A DNA stretch of 64,000 nt from CAWFFV01 sp963814985. Its GTDB lineage: Bacteria > Chloroflexota > Ktedonobacteria > Ktedonobacterales > Ktedonobacteraceae. Of this stretch, positions 46,491-56,492 are shown piece after piece (the stretch's first letter is position 1; each line of letters starts with the position of its first letter). Where the stretch lies: positions 124,001 through 188,000 of the forward strand of contig CAWFFV010000029.1 in the NCBI GenBank assembly GCA_963814985.1, given 5' to 3'. Under the pieces are notes generated by a model that made no database searches, was not told the DNA's origin, and saw nothing but the letters and a program-made list of their open reading frames with translations. The position numbers were made by a program, and so were the translations under genes.

Positions 46491-47342
46491 GTGGCGATTT
46501 AGAAAGTAGGCGTTGTCGGGTGTGGGCTGATGGGTGGCGGCATTGCTCAAACCTGTGTACAGGCAGGCTATGAGACAGTTGTGCGTGAGGTTAACCAGCA
46601 ACTACTCGATAAAGGGCTGGCACGTATCTACGGTGCCTGGGATACCATGGCAAGCAAAGGGAAGTTGACGCCTGGTCAGGTTGATGAAAACCGTACGCGT
46701 CTGCGTGGTACACTTGATTTTGCGGATTTTGCAGATTGTGATCTGGTGATTGAGGCTGTGATTGAGAACATGGAAGAGAAAGTACGTCTCTATCCTGCTC
46801 TGGATCGTATCTTGAAGCCTGATGCATTGCTCTTGAGCAATACATCATCCTTGAATGTCACGCAGATGGGCGCAATCACAAAACGACCCGATAAAGTTTG
46901 TGGGCTCCACTTCTTTAATCCTGCCCCAGTGATGAAACTGGTTGAGATCGTAAAAACCATTTCGACCTCAGAGGAAACGATTGCTACCGTCAAGCAATTT
47001 GCCGTTTCATTAGGGAAAACACCGGTGCTGGCAAAAGATACAGCAGGTTTCATTGTCAATTTCCTGCTGATCCCATACCTGCTAGGAGCAGTACGAATGC
47101 TAGAGAACGGTATGGCAACTCGCGATGATATAGATACTGCCATGAAGCTTGGTTGTGGTTATCCAATGGGGCCGTTTACCCTGCTCGATTATGTTGGACT
47201 GGATACCACTCTCTGGGCTGCCGAGGCCATCTATGAGGAGCATAAAGATCCGTTGTATGCTCCTCCGCCGCTGTTACGCCGTATGGTGATCTCTGGTATG
47301 TACGGGAAGAAGAGTGGAAAAGGCTTTTATGACTATCAATAA
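46491..47342 (+). pseudogene. 3-hydroxyacyl-CoA dehydrogenase with an amber codon at position 4
   Basis: GTG 46491 follows AAGGAG, and the frame reads M-A-I, TAG (46500-46502), then K-V-G-V-V-G-C-G-L-M-G-G-G-I-A-Q, the NAD-binding glycine loop. The rest is intact: N-T-S-S-L, G-L-H-F-F-N-P-A-P-V-M-K-L-V-E-I, A-G-F-I-V-N, and the C-terminal domain ending K-S-G-K-G-F-Y-D-Y. A start after the amber codon (ATG 46530) would remove the first strand and most of the glycine loop. CAG to TAG is the simplest explanation, as mutation or sequencing error. The enzyme would oxidise 3-hydroxybutyryl-CoA-like substrates with NAD. Confidence 0.8.
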
Positions 47343-47398
47343 CTGGTAGCTATCCAGACCCTTTTCCGGATTCCTCAGCGCCTACGGCGCTTCGCAAA

Positions 47399-47453
47399 CT
47401 GGTTTATCTGGATGGCGGGTTTGCGCCGCAAACCTGCCATCCAGATAAACCAG
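47399..47453. terminator. 27-bp hairpin after the dehydrogenase gene
   Basis: Positions 47399-47425 pair with 47427-47453 with a single G-T mismatch and a 1-nt centre. The surrounding spacer (47343-47590) has two copies of GCGCCTACGGCGCTTCGCA (near 47378 and 47533) and the small hairpin ACTTTTGCGACAAAAGT, so it is a compound repeat region between convergent genes. Confidence 0.7.
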
Positions 47454-47590
47454 GATATGAGCTGTCCCGAACTTTTGCGACAAAAGTTCGCAAAAGCGTA
47501 ACTATTCAGGTCCCTTTTCCCTGAATTCCTGCAGCGCCTACGGCGCTTCGCAGGTGGTGAGGGACCTAATAGCTACATTAGTTTTGACTT

Positions 47591-48370
47591 TTATTGTACG
47601 TGCGGAATGGTTTTGTTTGTAGCATGTACCTTGCGGCGTTCAGCTACATATTTTTGAGGAATGGGTCTGACTTCTTCGGGATGGTATGAACCACTCGCAT
47701 CAGTGTTTATACCAGGGAAATTTGGGCCATAATTGTAGTGTCCTGTTTGGGCAGGAGACAGTGGTCCACGTGCAAAGAGTGGCACACCCTTGACGAGCGG
47801 TACACCAAAATCTGGCGACTCTTCATACAAATCATCTGGTACGCTATCCAGTCCCCTGTTAAGTAAATCGATTTCGCTCACTGTGAGACGGACAACATGA
47901 TTTTTGACTGTATCCATAATAACGCTATGCGGAACATAATATGCCTTGCCCAGGAATCCTCCACGCTCGACGAGAATATAGTGGCTAAAGCGTGCCTGTA
48001 CGGTGCCAACCCATTGTTTATCTTTGTCAACAACTTCCTGACCAATCAAATACTTTGAAGAGATCTGACTGGCTGGAGCTGTAATAAATCGCACCGTTGG
48101 AGGTGCCATCGGATCTTCTAGCGCCCATCCCATGATGCCAACAAGTACAAAGGGGGCACCAATAATGGAGAGCCAGGGATTATCAGGGAGGAACAGCAGC
48201 CCTATCACCGTCACCAGAATTGCTGTACTCAAAATAAGTGGCCACAAACTTGGGTTTGGCAGGTGGATGTGAGGTTCCTCTTCCATACCCTCAGCTTCCT
48301 CATCATGTGTTGCAAGGGATGGATTCAACTTGTCCGCTGTGAGATTAGCACTTTGAAGAGAACTGTCCAT
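47591..48370 (-). CDS. Membrane protein with cytochrome-oxidase-subunit-IV-like helices and a PRC-barrel/DUF2171-like domain
   Basis: Two TM helices (about 42-62 and 67-85) with P-D-N-P-W-L between them and the following G-W-A-L-E-D resemble small subunit IV of actinobacterial-type aa3 oxidases. A beta domain follows at about 105-170 (G-Q-E-V-V-D-K-D-K-Q-W-V-G-T-V, Y-Y-V-P-H-S-V-I), like PRC-barrel/DUF2171 domains. The C-terminus is Pro/Gly-rich. No oxidase subunits are nearby, so a respiratory role is only a guess. A G-A-G-G-A-A-type site precedes ATG 48370. Confidence 0.65.
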   Translation of the reverse strand: MDSSLQSANLTADKLNPSLATHDEEAEGMEEEPHIHLPNPSLWPLILSTAILVTVIGLLFLPDNPWLSIIGAPFVLVGIMGWALEDPMAPPTVRFITAPASQISSKYLIGQEVVDKDKQWVGTVQARFSHYILVERGGFLGKAYYVPHSVIMDTVKNHVVRLTVSEIDLLNRGLDSVPDDLYEESPDFGVPLVKGVPLFARGPLSPAQTGHYNYGPNFPGINTDASGSYHPEEVRPIPQKYVAERRKVHATNKTIPHVQ

Positions 48371-48499
48371 AAGCTCTCGCTTTCCTCATTAAAAATGTTG
48401 TACTGGTAATTCCATAATTGTCCTGGTAGTAAGCATAGCAAAAAAGTGGGATGTGTGCAAGCATCCACAAGCGCATATGACCTTCCTCCTCATCAGACA

Positions 48500-49927
48500 T
48501 TATGGGGTCAACTGACCCGCAGTAGGCTCCGTTCAGCAGAACCACGATTTGGTCAGATGAGGCAAGATCTGGCGTGGTCCATAGCATTGAAGTGCATGGG
48601 CAACAGGGAAAATTTGTCCTTGTGCGGCAAGTGTTAAAGCTTTAACGTGAAAGAAGGTCTCGATTGGATCAGCCTTACAATGCTCTGCCTTGCTCACTAG
48701 ATGAGCAACCTGTTGCTGTAATGCATCCATACGTGGATCAGGATGTTGCCAGCGGTAAGTGTAGGCAGTGGAGTCAAGTTCTCCCTTCCACTTGTTATTA
48801 TCTGGAGCGTTCAGCAAGTGCGGAGCCTGGCGGGACCAGCAGGCGAATTGAAAAATGGACAGGATCAATATGCTCAATCAAATGTTGCTCCTCAAAAAAG
48901 TTGAGGAGGCCGGTGTAGCTCTCTAGCGTTTCCCATGGTGAGAAAGGCAGCAACGATGGGCGTAAGCGGAAGACCAACCTGTTTCATCAAGTCAAATGTT
49001 TCCACTATATCTGTACAGGTATGTCCTTTATTGAGATGGAGAAGGACAGTATCATTGAGCGATTTAACTGCAGAGACAATGAAGGCACAACCCAGTGCTC
49101 GCATCTCCTGGAGCAGGTGACGATGCTTGAGAAGATGCTCAATCTTGATGGTTGCATCGAAAGTAATATCAGGAAATTCCTCATGCATTGCTCGGAGAAT
49201 ACGCATTGCATGTGTTGGCCCATTCCAGAAATCAGGGTCGCCGAAGGTGATATGGCGTGCTCCCTGTCCCACCTGTGCGCGGATATCAGCTAGAACAATC
49301 CTGGTTGGTATAGCAAAGAAGTGTCCGTGATAGATCGGTGTGATAGGACAATGAAGACAGGTATGCTTGCAGCCGCGTGTTGTCTCGGTATAGCCTGCAA
49401 TTCGTAGCTCCCCATTCCACTGTAGACGTGCGTAGCGCTCTAGTGGAGGGAGTTGATGGCGCTCTGGAACAATAAAAGGCGTACGATAAACCCATGGCCC
49501 ACTTTTCGCAGTATGTGTGCAGACTCCTGGAATGGGAGCAGTATCCCCTTGTTCCAGCGCTCTGATAAGTTTAAGAAGAGGGATCTCATATTCGCCACCG
49601 ATCGCGGAGTCAATCATTTCCTGGAGTAAATAATCGGCGTTGAGCAGAGGCATACAGGCCATAAAAACAGATATGAGCTGACGGATTGACTGAACGTACG
49701 CGCTGAGCGATTTGTTCCCCTAAACGTAGTGCCGTGTGCATTGGTACAGAAATAGCGACAAAGCGAGCCTTGCTGATTGCTTCGTCTGTGAGTGTCTCTA
49801 CTGCTGTATCGACTGGACACAGGAACATAGCCATCTTGCTGAAGCATGCTAAGAGTGAGGCAAGATGAAACGGCTGATGGCCCAATTCATAGCAAGAGAT
49901 GAGCAGAATATCGCCGGAGGCTCTCAT
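48500..49927 (-). CDS. B12-binding radical SAM protein with CUTEP tail, probable selenoprotein (UGA at 48533-48535)
   Basis: ATG 49927 overlaps the yggX stop (ATGA). The N-terminus is a cobalamin-binding-like Rossmann domain (D-I-L-L-I-S-C-Y-E-L-G-H). The radical SAM motif is G-C-K-H-T-C-L-H-C (Cx3Cx2C), followed by I-T-F-G-D-P-D-F and the C-terminal stretch P-W-E-T-L-E-S-Y and I-R-L-L-V-P-P-G-S. Single-base shifts near 49645 and 48940 split it into three frames. The last frame ends L-T-K-S-W-F-C, TGA, T-E-P-T-A-G-Q-L-T-P, TAA (48500-48502). This matches a known family of radical SAM proteins whose tails read CUAEP or CCAEP, so the TGA most likely encodes Sec. The reaction is unknown to me. 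Confidence 0.8.
48505..48518 (-). promoter_or_regulatory. Candidate SECIS hairpin for the radical SAM gene
   Basis: On the minus strand GGGTC pairs with GACCC around AGTT. The loop starts 20 nt after the TGA and has G in the second position, within bacterial SECIS limits. The stem is only 5 bp and so weaker than the element at 33747-33767. Confidence 0.5.
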
Positions 49928-50249
49928 TTCCTGCGTGCTGCTCCGCCCCCGCCTTTGCGACTTGGACCAGCCCCCACCAGCACTTTCGGGTTCCCAGCCT
50001 TCGGGCATCTTTGCATCTGCGCCAAAGAAGAACTCTTCCATCTGCTCTCGTAAAATTTTACGTGCTTCCGGGTCAGCCATATTGAGTCCATAATGGTTGA
50101 TAATAAGCGTACTTTGTGCAGGCCACATATTGTAGGCCTGCTGAGAAATTTGCTCATAAATGCGCTGACCCTAATGTTCCTGGAAATGGAGGTTTCTCCA
50201 ATCCAGGAAGTTCGCGTTCTAATTTGACACAATAGACCGTTCGTGGCAT
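49924..50249 (-). CDS. yggX: YggX-like Fe(II)-trafficking/oxidative damage protection protein, two frameshifts
   Basis: ATG 50249 follows GGGAGGT. M-P-R-T-V-Y-C-V-K-L matches the YggX start, including its single conserved Cys. Then comes P-F-P-G-T-L-G, a one-base shift at about 50169-50171, and Q-R-I-Y-E-Q-I-S-Q-Q-A-Y-N-M-W and L-N-M-A-D-P-E-A-R-K. After M-P-E-G-W-E-P-E-S a second one-base shift in a G run (about 49960-49975) restores the tail G-P-S-R-K-G-G-G-G-A-A-R-R-K ending at TGA 49924. Without that correction the frame runs into the radical SAM gene as a false fusion. YggX protects Fe-S enzymes; coupling to a radical SAM gene makes sense. Confidence 0.78.
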
Positions 50250-50363
50250 GATGAGACCTCCCTTTGAGGTTGTTATATTTTCTATTCAGATACTACCTGA
50301 TAGGAAGCTTCATGTCAAATATTCTTTTACCAAAGCGACATCACCCCGTGTCCTCTTTTTGGG

Positions 50364-51287
50364 ATGCCAGGGAACTTTTCCTCTCCTTCTTTAGCTGCTT
50401 TGCTCGAAAGTGGTTGCAAGGTGTGTGCTGTAGTTATCCCTGCTTCACCCATTCTTGCAAAGAATCTACCCGCGATACAGCAGAAAATGCAGGCACGTGC
50501 TCTGCGAGCATCTCTTCCCCTTATCAATACACCTTTTCATCCTTCCATTGTGCAGATGGCCTGGGAGCAACACATACCTGTATGGGAGGTGCATCGTTTA
50601 GCAGACGCTGAAACGGTTGCTACATTGGCAACTTATCAGCCAGATGTGATCTGTGTGGCCTGTTTCTCTTTGCGTATTCCAGGGGTGATTAGAGACGTGG
50701 CGCGCCTGGGCTGTTTGAATGTGCATCCGTCATTACTGCCCGCCAATCGTGGCCCGGTACCATTATTCTGGACATTTCGTGAGGGCCATGAAATGGCAGG
50801 CGTGACGATTTATCTTATTGATGAGGGAATGGATAGTGGGGATATCCTTGCACAGGAGCCGATAGAAGTTTCTGATGGAGTAAACTACGATCAATTGGAA
50901 CTGCAATGTGCAGCGCGTGGTGGAGCATTGCTGGCTCGTACTGTTTGGGACCTCTATGAAGGACGGAGCGTTCATCAGTCACAGGACGAAACCAGGAGTA
51001 GCTATCACACATTTCCCAGTGATGAAGATTTGGTGGTGCATGCAGATGAGTGGAGTGCACGTCATGTCTACAATTTCATTCGAGGTGTAGGTTATTGGAA
51101 TGGTCCGATCGAATTACATGTTGGGGAAGAAATGTTTCTTGTGCGAGATTGTATTTCGTATAGCCATGAAGTTATGGATCAAACAGAGAAGGGAAAATTT
51201 TATAGGAGAGGCGAAGAACTCGTCGTGTGTTGTAATACTGGGTATTGTAGTATCCTGACGTGGATCGAAGGGAAAGAGAAGATTTGA
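50364..51287 (+). CDS. Formyltransferase, methionyl-tRNA formyltransferase-like
   Basis: The formyl-transferase catalytic region is clear: N-V-H-P-S-L-L-P-A-N-R-G-P-V-P-L-F-W and I-D-E-G-M-D-S-G-D-I-L-A-Q hold the His, Ser and Asp of the family. The first strand should read R-V-L-F-L-G-M-P-G. R-V-L-F-L-G is readable just upstream in another frame, so one base is probably missing near 50360 and the true start lies upstream (about 50320). The C-terminal domain (Y-N-F-I-R-G-V-G-Y-W) is short. It could be Fmt itself or a sugar/amine formyltransferase. It is divergent from yggX. Confidence 0.75.
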   Translation: MPGNFSSPSLAALLESGCKVCAVVIPASPILAKNLPAIQQKMQARALRASLPLINTPFHPSIVQMAWEQHIPVWEVHRLADAETVATLATYQPDVICVACFSLRIPGVIRDVARLGCLNVHPSLLPANRGPVPLFWTFREGHEMAGVTIYLIDEGMDSGDILAQEPIEVSDGVNYDQLELQCAARGGALLARTVWDLYEGRSVHQSQDETRSSYHTFPSDEDLVVHADEWSARHVYNFIRGVGYWNGPIELHVGEEMFLVRDCISYSHEVMDQTEKGKFYRRGEELVVCCNTGYCSILTWIEGKEKI

Positions 51288-51325
51288 TTCCTCAGTGCCA
51301 TAGGCAGTTCGTCAGCAATGAATCG

Positions 51326-51440
51326 ATCCCGAACTTTTGAAAAAGTTCCCAAAACCGGGGGTGCAGAAGGCTGCCGCCCTCTGCACCCCCGCTGCCAAAC
51401 AGGTAAAAAGGGTATTTCATGCCCAGGAAAAGTTCGGGAT
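51326..51440. repeat. Nested inverted repeat, related to the spacer at 47465
   Basis: Outer arms 51326-51338 (ATCCCGAACTTTT) and 51428-51440 are exact complements. Inner arms 51357-51367 and 51380-51390 (11 bp, G/C-rich) are also perfect. TCCCGAACTTTT also occurs at 47465-47476. The 371-bp spacer 51288-51658 otherwise shows no gene. Confidence 0.65.
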
Positions 51441-51658
51441 GACTCATTAGAGCGAGCTCACGTAGGTGGCGAGTAGATCTGAATATTTCGGGTTGACTCA
51501 TGATACTAGCCAGACACATTTCCATCAGGAGAAATCCTGTGTTTCTATATTAGTGCTACCGAGGCGGGATATATGGGTTATTTATTGTACGGTTGAGCAC
51601 CTTGTATTGGATTATATTGTTTGGATTGTTGAAGATACTGTCCTCCTGGATATTGTGG

Positions 51659-52259
51659 CTATTGCCTGGTTTGTGGGTTAGCACGATAAGGCTGCTGATA
51701 TGGTGCACCCATTGGATGAGTCATTCCTGCTGCACTAAATTCTCTTTGTGACATTCTTCTGAGCTGGAAGAATGAACTACTTGCCAGCGCCAAACCGATA
51801 GCGATCAATCCAATGCCGATGCCCCAATTATTCTGGCTGTAGCTCGTTGGATGCTGATGGTACTCTGGAGTCGTGAAGTTTGTTTGATTTTTCGTATCAA
51901 AGAAGGTAATCTGCACAATAGTGTAAGCCGTGCCCATGAGTTCTGTTCCAAGTTTTGATTTTTTGTCAATATATTGAGAATCACCTGGGGTGTATACAAA
52001 AGAGATCTCATCTCCATTTCTTAGAGTGTCGGTTCCGTTGAATTCTGGGCATAAAATTAGTTTCGTTGACGACGTAGAGAGTTGGACTGGTAGACATTTG
52101 CAGGTAACCTGTACCGTCCGCCGAGAGATAGTGAGCAATGGTCCCACGTCCTACTTTCTGGTATGTGATCTGTCTAGAAGTCATTCCGTAGACAAGACCC
52201 GTAAAGATAACAAGAATTCCAAGGATAATTAAGGTCACAAAAATAAGTGGATGTCGCAT
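51659..52259 (-). CDS. Two-TM membrane protein (DUF3592-like), split by a frameshift
   Basis: ATG 52259 follows AAAGGAGAG. A TM helix (L-I-F-V-T-L-I-I-L-G-I-L-V-I-F-T-G) is followed by a soluble beta domain. The frame breaks near 52030-52045 in an A/T run and continues in the other frame as L-C-P-E-F-N-G-T-D-T-L-R-N-G-D-E. A second TM helix (G-I-G-L-I-A-I-G-L-A-L-A-S-S) precedes a Gln/Pro-rich tail. The TM, small beta domain, TM layout is like DUF3592 proteins. Function is unknown. Confidence 0.65.
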
Positions 52260-52443
52260 AAGAGTAGTCTCTCCTTTCTTCTCTTCTCTATTAGGATATC
52301 TTTTTCTGCGTACTAAAAATAGTCCCTATTTCACTATATAAGTTTGACGTAACTCACATTTTCGGGGTTATCCTCGACGCAAATCCCACTCTATGATATT
52401 ATCGGTACATATTGAAACACTTCAGAGAGGATCAGGTCAGGCG

Positions 52444-55400
52444 TTGTATCTCAAACGTTTAGAGATGGTGGGCTTTAAGAGCTTTGCCTCACGAACTATG
52501 CTAGAATTTAGTCCCGGTATAACTGCTGTTGTTGGACCAAATGGAGCAGGAAAATCGAATGTTGCGGACTCAATGCGCTGGGTATTGGGTGAGCAGAGTA
52601 TGCGCCAACTGCGTGGAAAGAAAAGTGATGATATTATTTTTGTGGGTGGGCATGGTCGAGGCGCGCTAGGTATGGCAGAGGTCTCGCTCACGCTGGATAA
52701 TAGCACTGGTTGGGTGCCCTCTGAGTACAGTGAAATCACTGTCACACGGCGCAGTTATCGCTCTGGTGAGAACGAGTACCTGATTAACAAGCAGAAAGTG
52801 CGCCTCAAAGATGTCTTGCTTCTTCTGGCTCAGGCACGCATTGGGCACGATTCCTATACAGTTGTTGGTCAAGGCTTGATCGATGCAGCCCTCAGTTTGC
52901 GTACAGAGGAGCGTCGTGGGCTATTTGAGGACGCGGCGGGCATTCGTCCATTTCAGGTACAGCGTGCTGACGCAGAGAATCGTCTTCGCCAGACAGAGCA
53001 AAATCTGGATCGTTTACGTGACATTGTGAGTGAAATCGAACCTCGCTTAGCACCTCTGGCGGAACAGGCCCGGCGTGCCGTTGAAATTGGACAACTTACC
53101 AGCGAATTACAGGAAATGCTTTTCTCCTGGTATACTTTGCAATGGCGTCGTCTTCGTACCACCAGAGAGCATACAGAACTTACTGAGCAGGAGCAGGCAC
53201 AAAAAGTTCACCAGTTGGAGATATCTCTTCAGGCAATGGACGAGCAAACAAAGGGCCTGCGTACAACTCGTCAACAGATGCAAACACGCATCGGCGAGAC
53301 GCGAAAGGCCTATGGAGAGGCCAACGACCTTGTACAGAAGATTGAACGAGATCTCGCTGTTAGCCAGGAGCGCGTGGGTGGGTTAGAGCAACAATACAAT
53401 GATATTCAACAGGAAGAGCGACGGCTAAGGGAGCGCTTGATCGCTGTGCAGAAGCAGACTATTGATTTTGAGGAACAGTGTGATCTGGCAGATGAAGCTG
53501 TGGATGTGGGCTCTGCTTCGCTGGCGAATTTGGAAGGGCAGGCTGCGAAAGCGCAAAAAGACTATGGGATGGATGAGCGGCGCTTACGTGGTGCACAAAA
53601 TGATCTTATCCAGGTACAGGCCCGTCTGGGGTCCAGTCAGACAGAATTGGGACGTTTGCATAAGCAACTTGGAGAGCGAAACCGTACGCTAGCGGCCCGC
53701 CGTGATACGATTGCCCAATCTCAGCAAACTCTTCGTACGCTGGAGACACGTCTCGTTGATGAGCGAGCGCGGTTAAACACTGTTCATGACGAAGAGCAGC
53801 AGGTGATGCAGAACAAACAGGCTCTTGTACGTACGATCGCTGATGCACAACAAGAAATGGACAAAATTAAATCCGCCCTGGCTGAATCTGATCGTAGGCG
53901 ACGTACGGTCTCCGATCGTCTGAATATGCTGAAAAATTGGCGTCAGAGTCTGAGCGGATATAGTGATGGCGTACGAGCTTTACTACGTGCCCCTGCGGGC
54001 AAACTTACGGGGCTGATTGGTCCTGTTCCACAACTTGGTCATGGTCTCAGCTGGCCTGGAAACAGCTTTAGAAGCCGCCCTTGGCCCCTTTATGCAGGCA
54101 GTAGTAGTACGCACACTTGATGATGCCTATCGCTGTCTTGAGTATTTACAGAGCGCTCAGTTGGGAAAAGCAATGGTTGTATGGCTGGAGCGTGCTGAAG
54201 AAGATGAGGAGCCAGGTGAGGTAAGCATAATCCAGGGACAGGTCGAAGAGGCTGTTCTTCAGCGTTTTGTAACAGAAACACCTGTACTAAAAGATCGTAC
54301 CGTGGGTTTTGCGTGGCGACAGATCCAGTGCGAGCAGCGCTATCTCCCACTCTTCCGCCAGATGTTGCATGGCGTGGTCATCGTACACGATTTGGCGGCT
54401 GCATGGGAATTGTTGGGCTGGGTCATACCACTCAGTTTCTCATCTGGTAATGATCTACCTTTTGAGTCGGTTGTTACCCTCAATGGTGAAGTGCTCCATG
54501 TGAACGGCTGGCTCACGTGTGGTGGTAAAGATGGCACTCAGCAAGGAATGCTGGCCCATGAGCGAGAACTCCGTGAACTTCCGCAGCAATTGGAGGAACA
54601 TAAAACGCTACTGGAACGATTGACCTCTATGCTTGGCGAAGTGCAGCGTATCCAGGAGGCGAGACGTACAGAGCAAGCAAGCCTGGATAAAGAGTTACAG
54701 AAAATTACGGCACGGATCAATGAACTCAATAAAGTGGTTGCGACCTCGCAGCGGGAACAGGAGCGTCTGCAAACGGAGATACAGTTAGCCGCCTCCGTTG
54801 AACAACAAATGGCCTCTGAGGTTGCAGGTCTGGAGCAAGAGGTGATATCGGCTCAGGAGCGTGTACATACCCACGAAAAATCGCAGCGTGAGATGGCAGG
54901 ATTGGTTGAGGAGTTACAACATGAGATGGAGGAACGTGCGATTATCTATCGTCGTCAGCAAGATGAACTTGGTCGTGCCAGGACTGCTCTTGCTGTGAAA
55001 CGACAAGAGGCAAAGTCGCTTCAGCAGCAACTAGCCTATCAGCGTACACAGACCCAGGACCTGAAAACTCAGCTTGAGCAGCAGATGGCGCGTATCAAAG
55101 ATGCTGAGCGGCGGAAACTGGCACTTCTGGAGGATATTGCTGCGCATCGTCTCGAACTTGACAAGGCACGTATACAAGCGCGTGCCCTGACCGGAGCATT
55201 GCGCGTGATGGAGGGAAAGCTCTCCGAAATTGATCAGCAGATCATCACTCTAGAACAGCAACGTATGCAGATGCAACAGGCTCTTACTGAACAGGAAGCT
55301 GTTTATCGTCGCTTTCTGTTGGAGAGTCAGAGAGCGCGAGACGCTGTTGAGACATTGTTGGAACAGCTACGTGAGGAGATGGGCATTGCTGATCCCCAGG

Positions 55401-56201
55401 AGCTTATGAATCATACTATTAGCACTGACCCTTCTACGGAAACACCAGAAGGAAATGGGGATACTGCTGGTGATCCTGGTGTCCTTTCGGGGGAAGAAGA
55501 AGCGCAATTGCGACGCTTGCGCCGACGTATTGATACATTGCGTAGCCGTTTGAAGGCAGTGGGTGGGTGTGATGTTAATGCGCCACAACAGTATGAGGAA
55601 ACGAAGACTCGCTTTGAGTTTCTCTCTTCCCAGATTACTGACATGGATCAGGCTGCACTCCATCTACGTTCAATCATTGGACAACTTGACGTAACGATGG
55701 CGCGACAATTTGAAGTCACATTTCAAGCTGTGAATGCTCGTTTTCGTGAGCATTTTACCACCCTCTTCAATGGTGGTACCGCTCGTCTGGAGCTGATTGC
55801 TGCTAAGGTAGAAGAAAGCGATTTACCAGTTCCATCAAGTATGCCAGCTGGCGTGGAGGTGATTGTACAGCCACCTGGGAAGAAGGTGCAAGATCTCTCA
55901 CTGCTTTCAGGAGGAGAACGTGCTCTTGTGTCGGCGGCTCTGCTCTTTTCCTTACTGGAGATCAACCCACCTCCTTTCTGTCTGCTTGACGAAGTAGATG
56001 CCGCCCTTGACGAATCGAATGTGACACGCTTCTGTGACATCTTGAAACGCCTGGCACAACGTACCCAATTTATCGTCATTACCCATAATCGTGTGACAAT
56101 GACTGCTGCCCAGGTGCTCTATGGGGTTTCCATGCGGGATAGTGTCTCACGCCTGCTATCGCTAAGACTTCGAAGAGGTCGCCATTGCTGGGGATCGCTA
56201 G
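52444..56201 (+). CDS. smc: Chromosome segregation protein SMC, two frameshifts
   Basis: TTG 52444 (L-Y-L-K-R-L-E-M-V-G-F-K-S-F-A) aligns with the family start; ATG 52393 is an alternative. Walker A is G-P-N-G-A-G-K-S-N. Long coiled coils flank a hinge (about 54000-54500, with G-L-E-T-A-L-E-A-A-L-G). The signature is L-S-L-L-S-G-G-E-R-A-L and Walker B is F-C-L-L-D-E-V-D-A-A-L-D. One missing base near 54039 splits the gene just before the hinge. An extra base near 56171 hides the proper end (L-R-L-E-E-V-A-I-A-G-D-R, TAG 56199-56201). Restored, it is about 1250 residues, normal for SMC. An essential gene broken twice suggests sequence errors. Confidence 0.92.
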
Positions 56202-56260
56202 ATGGATATTGGCAATTGCAGAAAATTTCCATCATCCAGAAAAATTCAGTGAAAAAAGTA

Positions 56261-56289
56261 TTGACAGGGCGAGGCAAGAGTAGTATTAT
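56261..56289 (+). promoter_or_regulatory. Strong promoter of the 5S rRNA gene
   Basis: TTGACA (56261-56266), 17 nt, TATTAT (56284-56289), about 30 nt before the mature 5S start. It is G/C-rich in the spacer and close to consensus. Confidence 0.75.
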
Positions 56290-56320
56290 ATGCCATGTAA
56301 AGAAGCCGCCTGGATGTGCA

Positions 56321-56446
<126 letters not shown>

Positions 56447-56452
56447 CGCCCA

Positions 56453-56470
56453 CGCAGGCGGTTTCTTTAT
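56453..56470 (+). terminator. 3-prime stem and T-tract of the 5S transcript
   Basis: GCAGGCGGT pairs with GCCGCCTG at 56305-56312 upstream of the 5S gene, forming a processing stalk, and is followed by TTTCTTTAT. Confidence 0.5.
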
Positions 56471-56492
56471 GGAAAGCTAAGTAAATGAACTG

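Noticed and set aside
46500..46502. TAG as a pyrrolysine codon
   Set aside because: The position is the variable N-terminus before the glycine loop, where Pyl would have no role; nonsense mutation or error is simpler.
49610..50128. YggX-radical SAM fusion protein
   Set aside because: A one-base G-run correction gives a normal basic YggX tail and an ATGA overlap, so the apparent fusion is an indel artefact.
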